A stretch of DNA of 64,000 bases from Endomychus coccineus (Eukaryota; Arthropoda; Insecta; Coleoptera; Endomychidae), in the NCBI GenBank assembly GCA_958510875.1, contig OY294068.1, positions 77,106,633 to 77,170,632 on the forward strand, written 5' to 3'. The position numbers and the translations under genes were made by a program. The notes under the pieces were generated by a model. It saw only the letters and a program-made list of their open reading frames with translations. It was not told the DNA's origin and did no database searches. How positions within the stretch are numbered: the stretch's first letter is position 1; every line of letters starts with the position of its first letter. Positions 62,021-64,000 of this stretch are shown piece by piece.

Positions 62021-64000
62021 ATGGCTTTCCTTGTAAGTACGATGATAACAATGATTATTTGAAAATGTTTAAAAAAAAAATTAAAAATACGATGTTTATA
62101 ATAGTAAACTCAGAACTTCACTCAAAATTGTTCGTGTTCACACAAAATAAAGTGACTATAGTCTTACCACTCAGTAACTTCTTCATTGATGTTCTTAATA
62201 CATCACTCATTGTCATTACATCTCAATATGTAATTTCATATAGTTGCGACCGAGTCGTCTAATTTTAACCTATGATAAAAATCATGTTAAAATGGATTTC
62301 GGATGATAGAATTTGAATCTCATTCAACTGGGTATCAATAACACCTCATTAACCTACTCATGATTGGTCTTATACACAATAGAATATTAATAACGGAACT
62401 TTCGTTTATGTTAATTCGGTATAAAATATCGGAATTCACAAGGAACGAGAAAAAAAGGCTTGTCCTAATGTCCATCATCCTGTATGGGAAGTTCAATGAA
62501 TTCCAATATTTACACAATGAATATAGATTTTCAAGTGGAGGCTGAATCTGGATGAATTGTTGCTATTAAATCTAATGTTCGTAAATATTCTAATTGCACA
62601 TCCAGTACTGTAAGAATGACTTCTTATTTGGAGGGAACTAATAATAACATTCCGTTATTTTGAGCAAGGATGTTGGGATAAACAGGATGAGGATTTTGGG
62701 CATCATAGCTCAACTTCCTCCACAACAACTTCTCGTTACGAAATGACATTAAATTACAAAATCGGAGATGTAAAATACAAATCAAGATATCAGAGCTGGT
62801 AGTTTTTCGATCCTAACATGACACTTGTATGGCTCATATTTTAACAGGGTATTCTTTGTGGTCCATTTGAATATTATAGGGAAATTGAATCTAATCGGAA
62901 CCTGAGCATTTGTGGTATGACGTTTCCGGATATGCACAGTTGGTCTCGAAGTTATAGAACCTTCATACACTTTTAGTTATACCGGGAGTGAATTTTACCT
63001 TTCTAGTTTTGAATAGAAAAATCAGTACCGTATGATGTATTTCCATGAAGCTGCCTTGTATACTCTTCTAATATAGAGGTTCACTACGTAATACCAGTTC
63101 CACGAGATATGACCGTTTTTGTTGTGGAAGAGGGTTCAACACAACGCCCGGTATCTTATTAATCAAGGGATGTTAAAACATATTATTATTACTATATTGT
63201 TCTGAATTCGATTCATCCATTTTATGGATGAAATAATTATGTAGGTACAACATAATTCGAAACGCATATGTAAAGACTTAACTTTTTCGAACGAGTCACC
63301 CTATAACCCAATTTATTATAACATAGTTGTGAAGGTATTTCACTAATCTTTAAGTTCTATTGACCATACCTATACCAAATGAGTTTCAAAACATTCAGCT
63401 TTCAAAGTCAGCATTATGGTTTTGTGTTGTTTCCTGTAGAGTGAAAAACCTAATTTGCATCTCCCACCGCAATTCACAGTAATTATAATACAAATCCAGA
63501 ATTCGTACTTTGAAAGGTAAATATTCCAAAAACAATTCGGCTAAGTATAGGCAATTGTAAACAGTCAAATATCTTCCTACGTTATAATATATAGAATAAA
63601 CTATTTGAAAAAGTTGAGTAAGCTCTACATAATATAATCCTGCACTTGAATGATCACTTTATCCAAGAAATATGTGAATTGACTCAGAACGTACTATTCC
63701 AAAAACAATAAAATACATTTTAATGTCTATTGATTATTAAGATGCAATACTTTAGGTTGGAGTCTCTTTCGCGATTATAATAACTATTTCTCATGAAACA
63801 CTAAGTACGAGGTAGTGGAACTACTTCATTGCAAGAATCCTCAAGAGCAACTTCAACGAAATATATCATAATGTAGTTTTTATCCAAGATGAGAATGTTA
63901 GAGTCTGATTCTTGTATAACCGGATGTTCCGGGATGCTTTACTATGTTGGATTAGTTGTGCATATTCAAAATGACGTACTAAAATTTTTCAGATTTTTAT
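62021..64000 (+). CDS. RR-2 cuticular protein, array gene 4 (exon 1 only)
   Basis: Exon 1 is 62021-62032 (MAFL, donor GTAAGT), behind a promoter identical in layout to the other copies. From 62033 to the window end is intron; it aligns with the introns of genes 1-3. By comparison with genes 2 and 3, exon 2 should begin about 0.6-0.75 kb beyond the window, so the product cannot be checked. Its MAFL start and parts of its intron (for example CACCCTATAACCCA) match gene 1 rather than genes 2 and 3. Confidence 0.75.

Overview
This is animal, almost certainly insect, nuclear DNA. It is AT-rich, its genes are intron-split behind TATA boxes and TCAGT-type initiators, its best genes encode RR-2 (Rebers-Riddiford) cuticular proteins, and its transposons (BEL/Pao, I-group and Jockey-like LINEs, Helitron, P-like) are typical of insects. 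A beetle is my best guess from the look of the cuticular proteins, but the order cannot be proven from this window. No bacterial-style genes, CRISPR arrays, rRNAs or tRNAs were seen.

The left part (1-28.8 kb) is mostly a transposon graveyard. It holds an I-group LINE copy (1-1884); an RR-2 cuticular protein pseudogene on the minus strand with promoter and splice sites still visible (2895-4886) and a perfect 39-bp hairpin in its intron; a decayed Jockey/CR1-like LINE (about 5.2-8.55 kb); an exact 210-bp tandem duplication (9571-9990); a LINE 3' fragment (10.6-11.27 kb); a second I-group LINE copy on the minus strand with a 12-bp target duplication (11.8-13.67 kb); a near-complete BEL/Pao LTR retrotransposon on the minus strand (14136-20406); remnants of zinc-finger/transposase-like genes (21.5-25.3 kb); and a large foldback structure ending in a perfect palindrome (26.1-28.2 kb).

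The right part (28.8-64 kb) is a tandem array of duplicated segments of about 8.2-10.6 kb. Each carries one two-exon RR-2 cuticular protein gene: exon 1 encodes four residues, then come a 1.6-2.1 kb intron and a 528-nt second exon. Three genes are complete (32607-34775, 40818-43478, 51378-53738). A fourth begins at 62021, with exon 2 beyond the window end. The left edge of the array (28.81 kb) is the truncated intergenic tail of a further unit whose gene is absent. All four promoters share an AAGGTCA half-site, an ATGCAAAT octamer, a TATAAATA box and a TCAGT initiator.

Because the spacers are paralogous, each serves as an empty-site control for insertions in the others. This exposes post-duplication insertions: a P-superfamily-like element with 8-bp target duplications and a spliced THAP-domain gene (46457-49562), a Helitron (57680-58358), several LINE fragments, and a possible unnamed insertion (56166-57513). 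The encoded cuticular proteins are secreted structural proteins whose RR-2 domain binds chitin. They differ by only about 8-10 residues, so the array looks like a dosage or stage-specific expansion of one gene.
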